A stretch of 64,000 bases of DNA from Methylococcus mesophilus (lineage in GTDB: Bacteria > Pseudomonadota > Gammaproteobacteria > Methylococcales > Methylococcaceae): positions 3,789,501 to 3,853,500 of the forward strand of contig NZ_CP110921.1 of NCBI RefSeq assembly GCF_026247885.1, written 5' to 3'. Below, one piece after another: positions 26,480-35,933 of the stretch. The notes beneath the pieces are model-generated. The model searched no databases. It had not been told where the DNA came from and saw only the letters and a program-made list of their open reading frames with translations. Position 1 is the stretch's first letter; each line of letters starts with the position of its first letter. Both the position numbers and the translations under genes were made by a program.

Positions 26480-28642
26480 TCAGATCGGTTCCAGGTTGGC
26501 GTAAGCCAGCATCAGCCATTTGGCGCCCGCATCTGCAAAATTGACGTGCACCCGAGCCTGGGCCCCGTCTCCCTCCTGCTGCAGAATCACGCCCTCTCCG
26601 AATTTGCCGTGGCGGACCCGCTGGCCCAGTCTTAGTCCTCCGGGAGCGTTGGCGGCCGCCTGAGTCGACGGCGCTGCGACGGGCCGGCTGACTCCTCCCT
26701 TCATCCTGATTTCCTCCAGACAGTCCGGCGGCAATTCGCGCAGGAAGCGGGAAGGCCGCGGGTAAGACTCCTTGCCGTAGAGCCGCCTGCACTCCGCATG
26801 GGTGATATAGAGCTTGCGCCGCGCCCGGGTGATGCCGACGTAGCAGAGCCGGCGTTCTTCTTCCAGCCGGGCCGGGTCTTCCAGCGACTGCAGGCTCGGA
26901 AACAGCCCTTCCTCCAGGCCGACCAGGAACACGAGGTCGAATTCCAGCCCTTTGGCGGCATGCAGGGTCATGAGCTGGACACAGTCCTCGAAGCTTTCTC
27001 CCTGGTTTTCGCCGGCTTCCAGCGCCGCGTGGGCGAGGAATTGGTCGAGGCCGCCCAGTTCGGGATCGATCAGCGGTTCCAGCTCGAACTGCCGGGCGGC
27101 TCCGACCAGTTCCTCCAGGTTTTCCACCCGGGCTTCCGCCTGCTCGCCTTTTTCCTTGCGGTAATGTTCCAGAATGCCCGAGCCCTCGACCGTGAGCTGT
27201 ACTTGTTCCCACAGCGCCCGTCCCTGCGCGGCCGTGGCCATGGCGTCGACGAGTCGCAGAAATCCGGCGAGGGCGGCCGTTGCCCGGGCCGGGAGCACGT
27301 TGTCTCCGACAAGTTTCTCCGCGGCGCTCCATAGCGAGAGCCGTTCGAAGCGCGCCAGTTCGCGGACGAGATCGAGGGTCTTGGCGCCGATGCCGCGGGT
27401 CGGCGTGTTGATGACCCGCTCGAAGCCGGGGTCGTCGTGGCGGTTGGCCATCAGCCGCAGATAGGCGAGGGCGTCCTTGATCTCGGCACGCTCGAAGAAG
27501 CGCAGGCCGCCGTAGACCCGGTAGGGAATGCCGAGAGCCAGCAGTTTTTCCTCGAACTGGCGCGACTGGGCGTTGGAGCGGTACAGAATGGCCGTATCGC
27601 TCCGCCTTCCGCCTTCGTCCACCCAGCGGCGGATGCGCTCGACGACGAAGTAGGCTTCTTCCTGCTCGTTGAAGGCGGCGTAGACCGAGATCGGTTCGCC
27701 CCTGCCGCCTTCGGTCCACAGATTCTTGCCGAGCCTGCCTTCGTTTTTCGCGATCAGGGCGTTCGCGGCGCTGAGGATATTGCCGGAGGAGCGGTAGTTC
27801 TGTTCCAGCCGGACCATCCGGTGGCGCGGATAGTCCTGGCGGAAGCGGTGCAGGTTCTCGATCTTGGCGCCGCGCCAGCCGTAGATGGATTGGTCGTCGT
27901 CGCCCACCACGCTGAGGTTGTCGCTTTCCCCGGTCAGCAGCCGCAGCCAGGCGTACTGCACGCTGTTGGTATCCTGAAATTCGTCGACCAGCACGTGCTG
28001 GAAGCGCTCCTGGTAGTGCGCGAGGACGTCGGCGTTGTCGCGCAGGAATTCGTGGGTACGCAGCAGCAGCTCGGCGAAATCCACCAGCCCGGAGCGCTCG
28101 CACAGTTCTTCGTAGGCGAGATAGATCCGCCGCATCTGCTTTTCGAACGGGTCGTAGGAGTCGGGAAGATTCCTGGCACGGCGGCCTTCATCCTTCTGGG
28201 CGTTGATGTACCACTGGATCTGGCGCGGCGGCCAGCGGGCCTCGTCCAGTTCCAGGGTCTTGAGCAGCCGGCGGATCAGCCGGTACTGGTCGTCGGAATC
28301 GAGGATCTGGAAACCCTCGGGCAGCCCGGCCTCGGCCGCATGGCGGCGGAGGAAGCGGTGTGCCAGGCCGTGGAAGGTGCCGACCCACAGGCCCTGGGTC
28401 GGCAGGTCGAGCAGAGCTTCGATACGCGCCTTCATCTCGTTCGCCGCCTTGTTGGTGAAGGTCACGGCGAGGATGGCGTGCGGCGACACGCCTTCGGCCC
28501 GAAGCAGCCAGGCGATGCGGTGTACCAGCACGCGGGTCTTGCCGCTGCCTGCGCCGGCCAGCACCAGCAGGGAGCGGTCCGGGGCGGTGACGGCCTCGCG
28601 CTGGGCCTCGTTCAGGGGGGCGATGATGTCGGTGATGTCCAT
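26480..28642 (-). CDS. uvrD: DNA helicase II (UvrD/PcrA family)
   Basis: A 720-residue SF1A 3'-5' DNA helicase for nucleotide excision and mismatch repair. Visible helicase motifs are LAGAGSGKT (motif I, Walker A), VDEFQDTNSVQY (motif II region), GDDDQSIYGWRGA (motif III), TLHAAKGLEFDLVFLVGLEEGLFP (motif V/VI region), and a Tudor-like C-terminus with VRHGKFGEGVIL. The length is normal. The ATG at 28642 matches the usual N-terminus (DITDIIAPLNEAQREAV); an ATG nine bases upstream would add MPV. A 6-bp inverted repeat, GACGGG/CCCGTC at 28643-28663, overlaps the start region. Confidence 0.96.
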   Translation of the reverse strand: MDITDIIAPLNEAQREAVTAPDRSLLVLAGAGSGKTRVLVHRIAWLLRAEGVSPHAILAVTFTNKAANEMKARIEALLDLPTQGLWVGTFHGLAHRFLRRHAAEAGLPEGFQILDSDDQYRLIRRLLKTLELDEARWPPRQIQWYINAQKDEGRRARNLPDSYDPFEKQMRRIYLAYEELCERSGLVDFAELLLRTHEFLRDNADVLAHYQERFQHVLVDEFQDTNSVQYAWLRLLTGESDNLSVVGDDDQSIYGWRGAKIENLHRFRQDYPRHRMVRLEQNYRSSGNILSAANALIAKNEGRLGKNLWTEGGRGEPISVYAAFNEQEEAYFVVERIRRWVDEGGRRSDTAILYRSNAQSRQFEEKLLALGIPYRVYGGLRFFERAEIKDALAYLRLMANRHDDPGFERVINTPTRGIGAKTLDLVRELARFERLSLWSAAEKLVGDNVLPARATAALAGFLRLVDAMATAAQGRALWEQVQLTVEGSGILEHYRKEKGEQAEARVENLEELVGAARQFELEPLIDPELGGLDQFLAHAALEAGENQGESFEDCVQLMTLHAAKGLEFDLVFLVGLEEGLFPSLQSLEDPARLEEERRLCYVGITRARRKLYITHAECRRLYGKESYPRPSRFLRELPPDCLEEIRMKGGVSRPVAAPSTQAAANAPGGLRLGQRVRHGKFGEGVILQQEGDGAQARVHVNFADAGAKWLMLAYANLEPI

Positions 28643-28814
28643 GACGGGCATTTTACACCCGTCTTGCGCAATACCTGGGGAGCCTGCACAATCGAGAAGC
28701 TTTACCCCACGGATGTGGCCGGATGCGCCATGCCCGTTTTCCTCACCCGGCCCTCCATCCGCAGAGGGCGAGGGTTTCCGTTAAGCGACTGCACGTTCAA
28801 GAGGAGGTTATGAC

Positions 28815-29078
28815 ATGGCTTTTGATTATAAAAAAATGCTAACGCGTGAGCTCAACGTGGGCCTGAAAGATCGCCAGTACCGAATGATAGGCGGCGCTGC
28901 GGCGCTGCTGCTTTCGGTGTTCATGGGGAACATTTTTGTGCTGCTGATCGGCATCGTCCTCGTGGCCACCGCATTCATGCGCTGGTGTCCGGTGTATTCC
29001 GGGCTTTCCAAGAGCACCGTCGATCCGAATGAGCCGGCACCCGACAGCAGCTCCCATTCCGACACAGAATCCCACTAA
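28815..29078 (+). CDS. Small inner-membrane protein, DUF2892 (YgaP-like) type
   Basis: Eighty-seven residues. The pattern LNVGLKDRQYRMIGGAAALLLSVF followed by a second hydrophobic helix and CPVYSGLSKST matches the DUF2892 inner-membrane family: two membrane helices with a conserved CPVY at the end of the second. GAGGAGG lies eight bases before the ATG. The C-terminus is Ser/Asp-rich and probably cytoplasmic. The function is unknown; some members are fused to rhodanese domains. Confidence 0.75.
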   Translation: MAFDYKKMLTRELNVGLKDRQYRMIGGAAALLLSVFMGNIFVLLIGIVLVATAFMRWCPVYSGLSKSTVDPNEPAPDSSSHSDTESH

Positions 29079-29116
29079 AGGACGGCGGTTTTTTCTGGCG
29101 CAAGGAGGCGCCCCGC

Positions 29117-29548
29117 CTAGTCCTCGCGCCGGAACTGCCCTTCGATGGTACGGGTGCCGGAATCGGGCGGAGCCGGTGGCTTGAAACCCTGGAGTACGTG
29201 ATCGACGAGATAGCTGGCAAGCCGCCGGCGCGAAGCCGGCAGCAGCAGGAAAAGGCTCACCCCGTCGGAAATGAAGCCGGGTATCAGCAGCAGGATGCCG
29301 GCGGCGAGGATCAGGCCGCCCTCGATCAGGTCCTGCGCGGGGAGGCGTCCGGCATCCAGGCTCTGCTGGATGCGGCCGAAGGTTTTCAGTCCCTGGGTTT
29401 GCAGCAGATAGGTGCCGGTCAGCGCCGCGCAGCCCAGCAGTAGAATGGTGGGAAGGAAGCCGAGCAGGCTGCCGACATGGATCAGGACGTAGATTTCGGC
29501 GATCGGCAGCAGCAGGAGCGCCAGGATGGCAAGTTTCAACGGATTCAT
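29117..29548 (-). CDS. fxsA: FxsA-family inner-membrane protein
   Basis: A 143-residue membrane protein with about four hydrophobic segments. The family signature LLLPIAEIYVLIHVGSLLGFLPTILL is at residues 10-35, and LIPGFISDGVSLFLLLP lies in the middle part, characteristic of FxsA (suppressor of F-exclusion of phage T7 in E. coli). The C-terminus is cytoplasmic and charged. The internal ATG starts just before the first helix. The gene is divergent from cutA with a short gap. Confidence 0.9.
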   Translation of the reverse strand: MNPLKLAILALLLLPIAEIYVLIHVGSLLGFLPTILLLGCAALTGTYLLQTQGLKTFGRIQQSLDAGRLPAQDLIEGGLILAAGILLLIPGFISDGVSLFLLLPASRRRLASYLVDHVLQGFKPPAPPDSGTRTIEGQFRRED

Positions 29549-29589
29549 CGACGCAGTGTTTCTGCAACTAAAGTGGCGCACTTTCTGCC

Positions 29590-29916
29590 ATGACATCGGT
29601 CTACTGTCTAGTTCTTTGTAGTTGTCCGGACGAACAATCCGCCGGTATCCTGGCGGAGGGGCTGGTCGAGGGACGGCTGGCTGCCTGCGTAAGCATCGTT
29701 TCCGGGGTCCGGTCGGTTTATCTGTGGCAGGGGATCCTCGAGAAATCGGCGGAATGCCTGCTTCTGGCCAAAACCTTGGAATCCCGCCTGCCTGAGCTGC
29801 AAGCCTGGCTGAAACAGCACCACCCCTATGAACTTCCCGAAATCATCGCGATCCCGATACAACGCGGTCTGCCGGAATATCTCGAATGGGTCGGAACATG
29901 CGTGACACCGTCGTGA
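29590..29916 (+). CDS. cutA: Divalent-cation tolerance protein CutA
   Basis: A 108-residue trimeric CutA1 protein. The family motif LEGRLAACVSIVSGVRSVYLWQG (as LVEGRLAACV...) is visible near residues 30-50, as is the C-terminal YELPEIIAIPI stretch. CutA binds metals, notably copper, in vitro. In E. coli the cutA and dsbD (cutA2) genes are also adjacent. Here the dsbD start overlaps the stop by one base (TGATG), so they are coupled. Confidence 0.95.
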   Translation: MTSVYCLVLCSCPDEQSAGILAEGLVEGRLAACVSIVSGVRSVYLWQGILEKSAECLLLAKTLESRLPELQAWLKQHHPYELPEIIAIPIQRGLPEYLEWVGTCVTPS

Positions 29917-32135
29917 TGCGGATTTATCTGCTGCTGGTCTTATGGCTGGCCGGAATGCCGGCCTTCGCCATCGACAGCCGCGACCTTTTGCCGCCGGAGC
30001 GGGCATTTCCGGTGGCGACGCGGCTCGAGGGTTCCGGCACAGCCGTGCTGTCCTGGGACATCGCCGATGGGTATTACCTCTACCGGAGCAAGTTCAAGTT
30101 CGCATCGCGCCCGCCCGGTGTCCGTCTGGGCGAGCCGGTCTTCCCGGAGGGTCACAAGAAGCAGGATGAGTTTTTCGGCGAAGTCGAAATCTATCGGGGA
30201 CACATCGAGGTGCGGCTGCCTCTCGTGGCGGAAACCGCACTGCCGGAGACGCTGGGACTGGAAGTGACTGTACAGGGTTGCGCCGATGCCGGCGTCTGCT
30301 TCCCGCCGTATAAGCGATCGCTCGAACTGAAAACCGCTGCGACAAGCGGCGCGGGCGCGCTCACGCGTCTGGCCGGCGCGCTCCAGGGCATCGGAGCCGG
30401 TCCGGCGGAGGGTGATCTGTTGCCGGCGGACCAGGCATTCCGCTTTTTCGCCGAGGCGCCGAACCCGGATACCGTGCGGCTGACCTGGCAGATCGCGCCC
30501 GGGTATTATCTCTACCGGGAAAAATTCCGCGTCGCCTTGCGCAATTCCGAGGGCGTCGCTCTGGGCGGCTATGCCTTCCCGCGCGGCGAGCCGAAGATCG
30601 ACGAAGAGTTCGGGGCGGTGGAGGTCTTCCATGGCGAGGTGTCCGTCGACATCCCATTGCTCCGAACCGGCGGCGGTTCGCACGCCATCACCCTGGAGGC
30701 CGGATTCCAGGGTTGCGCCGAGCGAGGCGTTTGCTACCCGCCCATGCTGAAGACGGTCGAGCTTGAACTGCCCGCCGCGGCTGAGGGGGGGGTGTCCGCG
30801 ATCGCCGGGGCGACCGTCATCACTGAACAGGACCGCATCGCCGACGGGCTCTGGCGTGGCTCGCTCTGGCTCAACATGCTCAGCTTCCTGGGCTTCGGCA
30901 TCCTGCTCGCCTTCACTCCGTGCATTTTTCCGATGATCCCGATTCTTTCCGGCGTCATCGTCGGCCACGGTCATGCGATCACCACGCGCCGGGCGTTTTC
31001 GCTGTCGCTGGCCTATGTGCTCGCCCATGCCCTGGCTTATACGGGTTTCGGCGTGCTGGCTGCGCTGTTCGGCGCGAACCTCCAGGCTGCGCTGCAGAAT
31101 CCCTGGGCGATCGGAACTTTCAGCGCCCTGTTCGTGGTGCTGGCGCTGTCCATGTTCGGCTTCTACCAGCTCCAGCTTCCCACCGCCGTGCAGTCGCGGA
31201 TTGCCGCACTCAGTTCCAAGCAGCATGCCGGCAGCTTGGCCGGTGCGGCCGTGATGGGGCTGCTGTCGGCAGGGCTGGTGGGGCCCTGCGTGGCGGCGCC
31301 GCTCGCGGGGGCATTGATCTATATCGGCCGGACCGGCGATGCGCTGCTCGGCGGGCTCGCGCTGTTTTCCCTGGGGCTGGGCATGGGACTGCCGCTGCTG
31401 GCGATCGGTACCTCGGCCGGCAAGCTGCTGCCCAAGGCGGGCATGTGGATGAATGCGGTCAAATCGGTGTTCGGCGTGGCCATGCTGGCGGTCGCGGTGT
31501 CGATGCTGGAGCGGATCGTGCCGCTGTCCGTGGCCATGCTCCTGTGGGGGCTGCTGCTCGTCGTGTCGGCCGTGTACATGGGGGCGCTCGACGCGCTGCC
31601 AGCGGGCGCTTCCGGTTGGCGCAAGTTGTGGAAAGGGCTGGGAGTGGCGATGGCCGCCTATGGGGTGTTCATGCTGCTGGGCGTGGCGGCCGACAGCCGG
31701 GATCCCTTGCAGCCGTTGCGGGGTGTGGCCGGCTCGTCCGGCGGCGCTGCCGACGCCGGTCCGGCGTCTTTCGCCAGGGTTGCGAGCGTCGACGAACTGG
31801 AGGCTCGCCTGGGCGAGGCCGCCGCCGCCGGACGCTGGGCGATGCTGGATTTCTACGCGGACTGGTGTGTGTCCTGCAAGGAGATGGATCGTTACACATT
31901 CAGTGATCCCGCGGTCAAGGCGAAGCTGAAAGACATCGTGCTGCTCAAGGCCGATGTCACCGAAAACGGCGACAACGATCAGGCGCTGCTGCAACGCTTC
32001 GGCCTGGTCGGTCCGCCGGCGACCCTGTTTTTCGGCCCGGACCGGAGCGAGCGGAAACCGTTCCGGCTGGTGGGATTCACAGAGCCCGAAAAGTTCGTCC
32101 ACCACCTCGACCGGGTGTTCGACGGTGTCCGATAG
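29916..32135 (+). CDS. dsbD: Thiol:disulfide interchange protein DsbD with two N-terminal alpha domains
   Basis: A 739-residue protein, about 170 longer than E. coli DsbD. A signal peptide (residues 1-18) leads to two related periplasmic alpha domains: residues about 20-140 with GYYLYRSKF and C122/C128, and about 165-288 with GYYLYREKF and C267/C273. Then follow eight or so membrane helices (about 305-590) with CTP- and GPCVAAPLAG-type redox cysteines, and a C-terminal thioredoxin domain with WCVSC near residue 648. DsbD moves electrons from cytoplasmic thioredoxin to periplasmic proteins. Alternative start 29898 adds six residues. A tlpA-like gene overlaps the end. Confidence 0.93.
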   Translation: MRIYLLLVLWLAGMPAFAIDSRDLLPPERAFPVATRLEGSGTAVLSWDIADGYYLYRSKFKFASRPPGVRLGEPVFPEGHKKQDEFFGEVEIYRGHIEVRLPLVAETALPETLGLEVTVQGCADAGVCFPPYKRSLELKTAATSGAGALTRLAGALQGIGAGPAEGDLLPADQAFRFFAEAPNPDTVRLTWQIAPGYYLYREKFRVALRNSEGVALGGYAFPRGEPKIDEEFGAVEVFHGEVSVDIPLLRTGGGSHAITLEAGFQGCAERGVCYPPMLKTVELELPAAAEGGVSAIAGATVITEQDRIADGLWRGSLWLNMLSFLGFGILLAFTPCIFPMIPILSGVIVGHGHAITTRRAFSLSLAYVLAHALAYTGFGVLAALFGANLQAALQNPWAIGTFSALFVVLALSMFGFYQLQLPTAVQSRIAALSSKQHAGSLAGAAVMGLLSAGLVGPCVAAPLAGALIYIGRTGDALLGGLALFSLGLGMGLPLLAIGTSAGKLLPKAGMWMNAVKSVFGVAMLAVAVSMLERIVPLSVAMLLWGLLLVVSAVYMGALDALPAGASGWRKLWKGLGVAMAAYGVFMLLGVAADSRDPLQPLRGVAGSSGGAADAGPASFARVASVDELEARLGEAAAAGRWAMLDFYADWCVSCKEMDRYTFSDPAVKAKLKDIVLLKADVTENGDNDQALLQRFGLVGPPATLFFGPDRSERKPFRLVGFTEPEKFVHHLDRVFDGVR

Positions 32136-32643
32136 GATCGTCCTGATCGCAGTCGCCGTGCTGGCCGTTATGGTGGGAGCGGCGGCGCAACGCTGGCTGT
32201 CCGCCGGTTCGGCCGAATGGCAGGGGCCGGAATCCGCGTTTCCGGACCTCTCGGGGAAGCCCGTGCGCCTGTCGGATGAACGCTCCGAAGTGCTGATGCT
32301 GAATTTCTGGGCCAGTTGGTGCGAGCCGTGCCGGGAGGAAATGCCGGTGCTGGACCGGCTGTATGCGGAGTTCAGGCCGCGCGGGCTCAGGATCGTAGGC
32401 ATCGCGCTGGAGGACCGGGAAGGGGTCGCGGCGTTTCTGCGGAAGTTTCCGGTCGGCTATCCCATCCTGGTCGGCGAGCAGGGCGGCGACGCGTTGGCGG
32501 CGCGTCTCGGGAATTCCGCGGGAGGGTTGCCTTTCACCGCGGTTTTAGATGCCAGCGGCCGGGTGCTCGCGACTCATCTGGGTCCCCAGACGCGGCCCCG
32601 GTTCCTGGCTGATATCGAGCCCCGGCTTGCTCCTTCCAGGTGA
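32125..32643 (+). CDS. TlpA/ResA-family periplasmic thioredoxin
   Basis: A 172-residue thiol-disulfide protein anchored by an N-terminal helix (about residues 4-22). The active site is WCEPC (C66, C69). The fold fits TlpA/ResA-type reductases for cytochrome c maturation or other periplasmic cysteines. The GTG start lies inside the 3' end of dsbD and was chosen because the frame is coupled to it and gives a proper membrane anchor. Electrons would come from the neighbouring DsbD, so the two probably work together. Confidence 0.85.
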   Translation: MSDRIVLIAVAVLAVMVGAAAQRWLSAGSAEWQGPESAFPDLSGKPVRLSDERSEVLMLNFWASWCEPCREEMPVLDRLYAEFRPRGLRIVGIALEDREGVAAFLRKFPVGYPILVGEQGGDALAARLGNSAGGLPFTAVLDASGRVLATHLGPQTRPRFLADIEPRLAPSR

Positions 32644-32662
32644 GAGCCTTGATTTGAGCGTC

Positions 32663-32723
32663 TTGTCCGCATTTGTGGACAAAATAGCCCCATTTCGGCA
32701 GAATACCGCCGCCTATTTAGGCG
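32663..32723. promoter_or_regulatory. Two palindromes upstream of the aroQ-accB-accC operon
   Basis: First repeat: TTGTCC (32663-32668) / GGACAA (32677-32682), 6-bp arms with 8-base spacer. Second: CGCCTATTTAGGCG (32710-32723), arms of 6 with a 2-base centre. Both lie in the 110-base gap upstream of aroQ and look like protein-binding sites rather than terminators. No clear promoter boxes were identified. Confidence 0.35.
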
Positions 32724-32753
32724 ATTTGATCGATTGATGAACTGGCGCGCGCA

Positions 32754-33200
32754 ATGGCGGGTATCTTGGTGCTGAATGGGCCTAACCTCAATCTGTTGGG
32801 GGTGCGTGAGCCCGGTATCTATGGCAGCGATACGCTTTCCGATATCGAATCACGCCTTAGCGCGCAGGCCGGAGCGGCGGGCATACCGATCGATTTTTTC
32901 CAGAGCAATGCCGAGCATGCTCTGATCGAACGCATTCACCAGGCGTTCCGCGACGCGGTCGATATGGTCATCATCAACCCGGGGGCATTCACCCATACCA
33001 GCGTCGCCTTGCGCGATGCGCTGCTGGCCACCGCCATTCCTTTCATCGAAATACATATTTCCAACGTGCATGCGCGCGAGCCGTTCCGTCGCCATTCCTA
33101 TCTTTCCGATATTGCCAAAGGGGTCATCTGCGGATTGGGTCCCGTGGGCTACGAACTGGCGCTGCAAGCCGCCCTGCAAATGACACATAGGTCGTTATAG
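32754..33200 (+). CDS. aroQ: 3-dehydroquinate dehydratase, type II
   Basis: A 148-residue type II dehydroquinase of the shikimate pathway. [18 protein letters not shown] at the N-terminus contains the catalytic Tyr, and NPGAFTHTS and [17 protein letters not shown] supply the active-site Asn and His. It converts 3-dehydroquinate to 3-dehydroshikimate. The accB gene starts on the next base after the stop; the aroQ-accB-accC order is common in gammaproteobacteria. Confidence 0.96.
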   Translation: MAGILVLNGPNLNLLGVREPGIYGSDTLSDIESRLSAQAGAAGIPIDFFQSNAEHALIERIHQAFRDAVDMVIINPGAFTHTSVALRDALLATAIPFIEIHISNVHAREPFRRHSYLSDIAKGVICGLGPVGYELALQAALQMTHRSL

Positions 33201-33656
33201 ATGGACATTAGAAAAATAAAAAAACTGATCGAAATCATCGAAGAATCGGGTATCGCGGAAATCGAGATTCGCGAGGGGGAGGAAGCCGTCCGCATCAGCC
33301 GCTACGCCTCGAGCGTCGCGGCTCCGGTCGCCGTGGCGGCGCCGGCGATGCCCGCGGCGGTGTCCCCGGTTGCCGGCGGGTTGTCGCCAACGCCTCCCGC
33401 CGATGCGCCCAAGGAAATCACCGGCCACGAGGTACGCTCCCCCATGGTGGGCACTTTCTATCGGGCACCCTCGCCCGGTTCCAAGGTATTCGTGGAAGTG
33501 GGCCAGCGGGTCGAAGTCGGCGATACGCTCTGCATCATCGAAGCGATGAAAATCCTCAATCAGATCGAAGCCGACAAGTCCGGCATAGTGAGCAGGATAC
33601 TGGTGGAGAACGGCCAGCCGGTGGAGTACAACCAGCCGCTGTTCGTGATCGAATAG
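33201..33656 (+). CDS. accB: Biotin carboxyl carrier protein of acetyl-CoA carboxylase
   Basis: A 151-residue BCCP. The biotinylation site EAMKI (K117) is in the C-terminal domain, and [17 protein letters not shown] starts that domain. The middle is an Ala/Pro-rich linker. It carries biotin between the carboxylase (AccC) and the carboxyltransferase for malonyl-CoA formation, the first step of fatty-acid synthesis. Start and stop abut the neighbouring genes. Confidence 0.97.
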   Translation: MDIRKIKKLIEIIEESGIAEIEIREGEEAVRISRYASSVAAPVAVAAPAMPAAVSPVAGGLSPTPPADAPKEITGHEVRSPMVGTFYRAPSPGSKVFVEVGQRVEVGDTLCIIEAMKILNQIEADKSGIVSRILVENGQPVEYNQPLFVIE

Positions 33657-33698
33657 CCTACGGCCCGTTCCGGCTCAACAGTCTCCAAGGTGCTCACT

Positions 33699-35045
33699 AT
33701 GCTAGGTAAAGTCGTCATCGCCAATCGCGGCGAAATCGCCCTGCGCATCCTCCGGGCCTGCCGCGAACTTGGCATCAAGGCCGTCGCCGTGCATTCCGAA
33801 GCGGACCGCGATCTGAAGCACGTGCGTCTGGCCGACGAGTCGGTCTGCATCGGTCCGGCCGCGTCGCGCGACAGCTATCTGAACGTTCCCGCCATCATCA
33901 GCGCTGCCGAGGTCACCGATTCTCTAGCGATCCACCCCGGCTATGGCTTCTTGTCCGAAAACGCAGACTTTGCCGAAAAGGTGATCCAGAGCGGATTCAT
34001 TTTCATCGGCCCGAAGCCGGAAACCATCCGCCTCATGGGCGACAAGGTCTCTGCCATCGAAGCGATGAAGAAGGCCGGGATTCCTACCCTGCCGGGTTCC
34101 GACGGACCGCTGGGCGAGGATGAGGACGAGAATCTGGCGATCGCCAGACGGATCGGTTTTCCCATCATCATCAAGGCTTCCGGCGGCGGCGGCGGGCGTG
34201 GAATGCGGGTCGTTCACAGCGAGGCCAATCTCGCAGCCTCCATCGACCTCACCCGAAGTGAGGCCGGTGCCGCGTTCGGGAACGACATGGTGTACATGGA
34301 GAAGTTCCTGGAGAATCCGCGTCACATCGAGTTTCAGGTGATCGCCGATTCGCACGGCAACGTGGTTCATCTGGGCGAGCGCGATTGCTCTACCCAGCGC
34401 CGCCACCAGAAGGTCGTGGAAGAAGCGCCGGCGCCCGGCATCACCCAGGCGCAGCGGGACGAGATGGGCATGCGCTGCGTGCAGGCCTGCAAGGAGATCG
34501 GCTATCTCGGTGCCGGCACCTTCGAATTCCTCTACCAGGACGGCCAGTTTTATTTCATCGAAATGAACACCCGTGTCCAGGTCGAGCATCCGGTGACCGA
34601 AATGGTCACCGGCTTCGACATCGTCAAGGAGCAGTTGCGGATCGCCGCCGGTGAGCCGCTTTCGATCCGCCAGGCGGAGGTGGAAATGCGCGGGCATGCC
34701 ATCGAGTGCCGCATCAACGCCGAGGACCCGACCAATTTCATGCCGTCGCCGGGGTTGATCGAGCAGTTCCACATGCCGGGCGGCCCGGGTATCCGTGTCG
34801 AGACCCACATCTACAACGGCTATCGCGTGCCGCCTTATTACGACTCGATGATCGGCAAGCTGATCGCCCACGGCGAAACCCGTGCGGGAGCGATTGCCCG
34901 GATGAGTACGGCCTTGAATGAGATGGTGATCGGCGGCATCAAGTGCAACATTCCGCTGCTGCTCGACATCGTCAGCGACTGCGCGTTCGAGGCGGGTGGA
35001 CAGAACATCCACTATCTGGAGCAGAAGCTGGGGCTCAAGCACTAA
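33699..35045 (+). CDS. accC: Biotin carboxylase subunit of acetyl-CoA carboxylase
   Basis: A 448-residue ATP-grasp enzyme that carboxylates the biotin of AccB. The N-terminal [14 protein letters not shown], the glycine loop [12 protein letters not shown] (about residues 161-172), and [18 protein letters not shown] with the catalytic residues are present. The ATG at 33699 is used with AAGG nine bases upstream. prmA follows four bases after the stop. Confidence 0.97.
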   Translation: MLGKVVIANRGEIALRILRACRELGIKAVAVHSEADRDLKHVRLADESVCIGPAASRDSYLNVPAIISAAEVTDSLAIHPGYGFLSENADFAEKVIQSGFIFIGPKPETIRLMGDKVSAIEAMKKAGIPTLPGSDGPLGEDEDENLAIARRIGFPIIIKASGGGGGRGMRVVHSEANLAASIDLTRSEAGAAFGNDMVYMEKFLENPRHIEFQVIADSHGNVVHLGERDCSTQRRHQKVVEEAPAPGITQAQRDEMGMRCVQACKEIGYLGAGTFEFLYQDGQFYFIEMNTRVQVEHPVTEMVTGFDIVKEQLRIAAGEPLSIRQAEVEMRGHAIECRINAEDPTNFMPSPGLIEQFHMPGGPGIRVETHIYNGYRVPPYYDSMIGKLIAHGETRAGAIARMSTALNEMVIGGIKCNIPLLLDIVSDCAFEAGGQNIHYLEQKLGLKH

Positions 35046-35049
35046 AGCC

Positions 35050-35931
35050 ATGTGGCAGCAGTTGATGGTGACCGTCGACGAGGATCTGGCCGAGGACGTA
35101 TCGGACGCGTTGATGGAAGCGGGCGCGCTGTCCGTCAGTTTCCTGGACGCCGGCGATCAGCCTCTGTTTGAGCCTCCGCTCGGGACGACCCCGGTGTGGG
35201 CGCAAACCCGGGTGGTGGGCTTGTTCGAGGAGGCCGGCGATATGGCGGCGATCCGCTCGGCGCTCGGCCGGCGGTTCGGCGAGGAAAGGCTTCGGGACTG
35301 GAGTGAGGAAACGCTGGCCGACCAGGCCTGGGAGCGGGCTTGGCTCGAACACTTCCGCCCCATGCGTTTCGGCAGCCGGTTGTGGGTCTGCCCGACCGGA
35401 TTCACGATCGAGGAATCCGATGCGGTTGTGATGCTGCTGGATCCGGGGCTGGCTTTCGGGACCGGAACCCATCCGACCACCGCCTTGTGCCTGGAATGGC
35501 TGGACGCGGCGGATTTGCGCGGGGCGTCGGTATTGGACTATGGCTGCGGGTCCGGCATCCTGGGCATCGCTGCGGCACTGCTTGGGGCCGCTTCAGTCCG
35601 TGCCGTCGACATCGATCCGCAGGCGCTGGCGGCCACCGCGGAAAACGCCGCAAAGAACCGTGTCGGGGAGCGGATCGTGATTTCTTTGCCCGGAGACCTG
35701 CCGGATTTCGAGAGCGATATCGTATTGGCGAACATACTGGTCAATCCGTTGATGGAACTGGCCGATGAGTTGCGGTCGCGGGTTCGCCCCGGCGGCCGGA
35801 TCGTGCTTTCGGGCATTCTGGCGGAGCAGGCGGACGCCGTGGCCTCCGCTTATGCGGAAAAAGGCTTCGAAATGGAGCCCGCCGTGTTCAGCGAAGACTG
35901 GGTCCGGCTCGCCGGGCTAAGACGGACCTGA
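35050..35931 (+). CDS. prmA: Ribosomal protein L11 methyltransferase
   Basis: A 293-residue methyltransferase that methylates ribosomal protein L11 at lysines and the N-terminus. The SAM motif LDYGCGSGILGIAA lies near residue 160, and PGLAFGTGTHPTTALCLEWL is the PrmA signature. ANILVNPLMELADEL is the substrate/catalytic strand. The start four bases after accC fits the family's N-terminus (WQQLMVTVDE). Its target, rplK, is encoded 15 kb further right. Confidence 0.95.
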   Translation: MWQQLMVTVDEDLAEDVSDALMEAGALSVSFLDAGDQPLFEPPLGTTPVWAQTRVVGLFEEAGDMAAIRSALGRRFGEERLRDWSEETLADQAWERAWLEHFRPMRFGSRLWVCPTGFTIEESDAVVMLLDPGLAFGTGTHPTTALCLEWLDAADLRGASVLDYGCGSGILGIAAALLGAASVRAVDIDPQALAATAENAAKNRVGERIVISLPGDLPDFESDIVLANILVNPLMELADELRSRVRPGGRIVLSGILAEQADAVASAYAEKGFEMEPAVFSEDWVRLAGLRRT

Positions 35932-35933
35932 AG

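Noticed and set aside
28643-28663. GACGGG/CCCGTC repeat at the uvrD start as an SOS box
   Set aside because: It does not fit CTGT-N8-ACAG; it is only a short inverted repeat that may be chance.
30000-30780. The two similar DsbD alpha regions as a recent duplication or assembly error
   Set aside because: The two copies have diverged strongly in sequence and keep only the motifs, so this is an old domain duplication, not an artefact.
29940-32402. Open frame opposite dsbD and the tlpA-like gene
   Set aside because: Arg/Gln/His-rich noise composition; the plus strand has clear DsbD and TlpA motifs.
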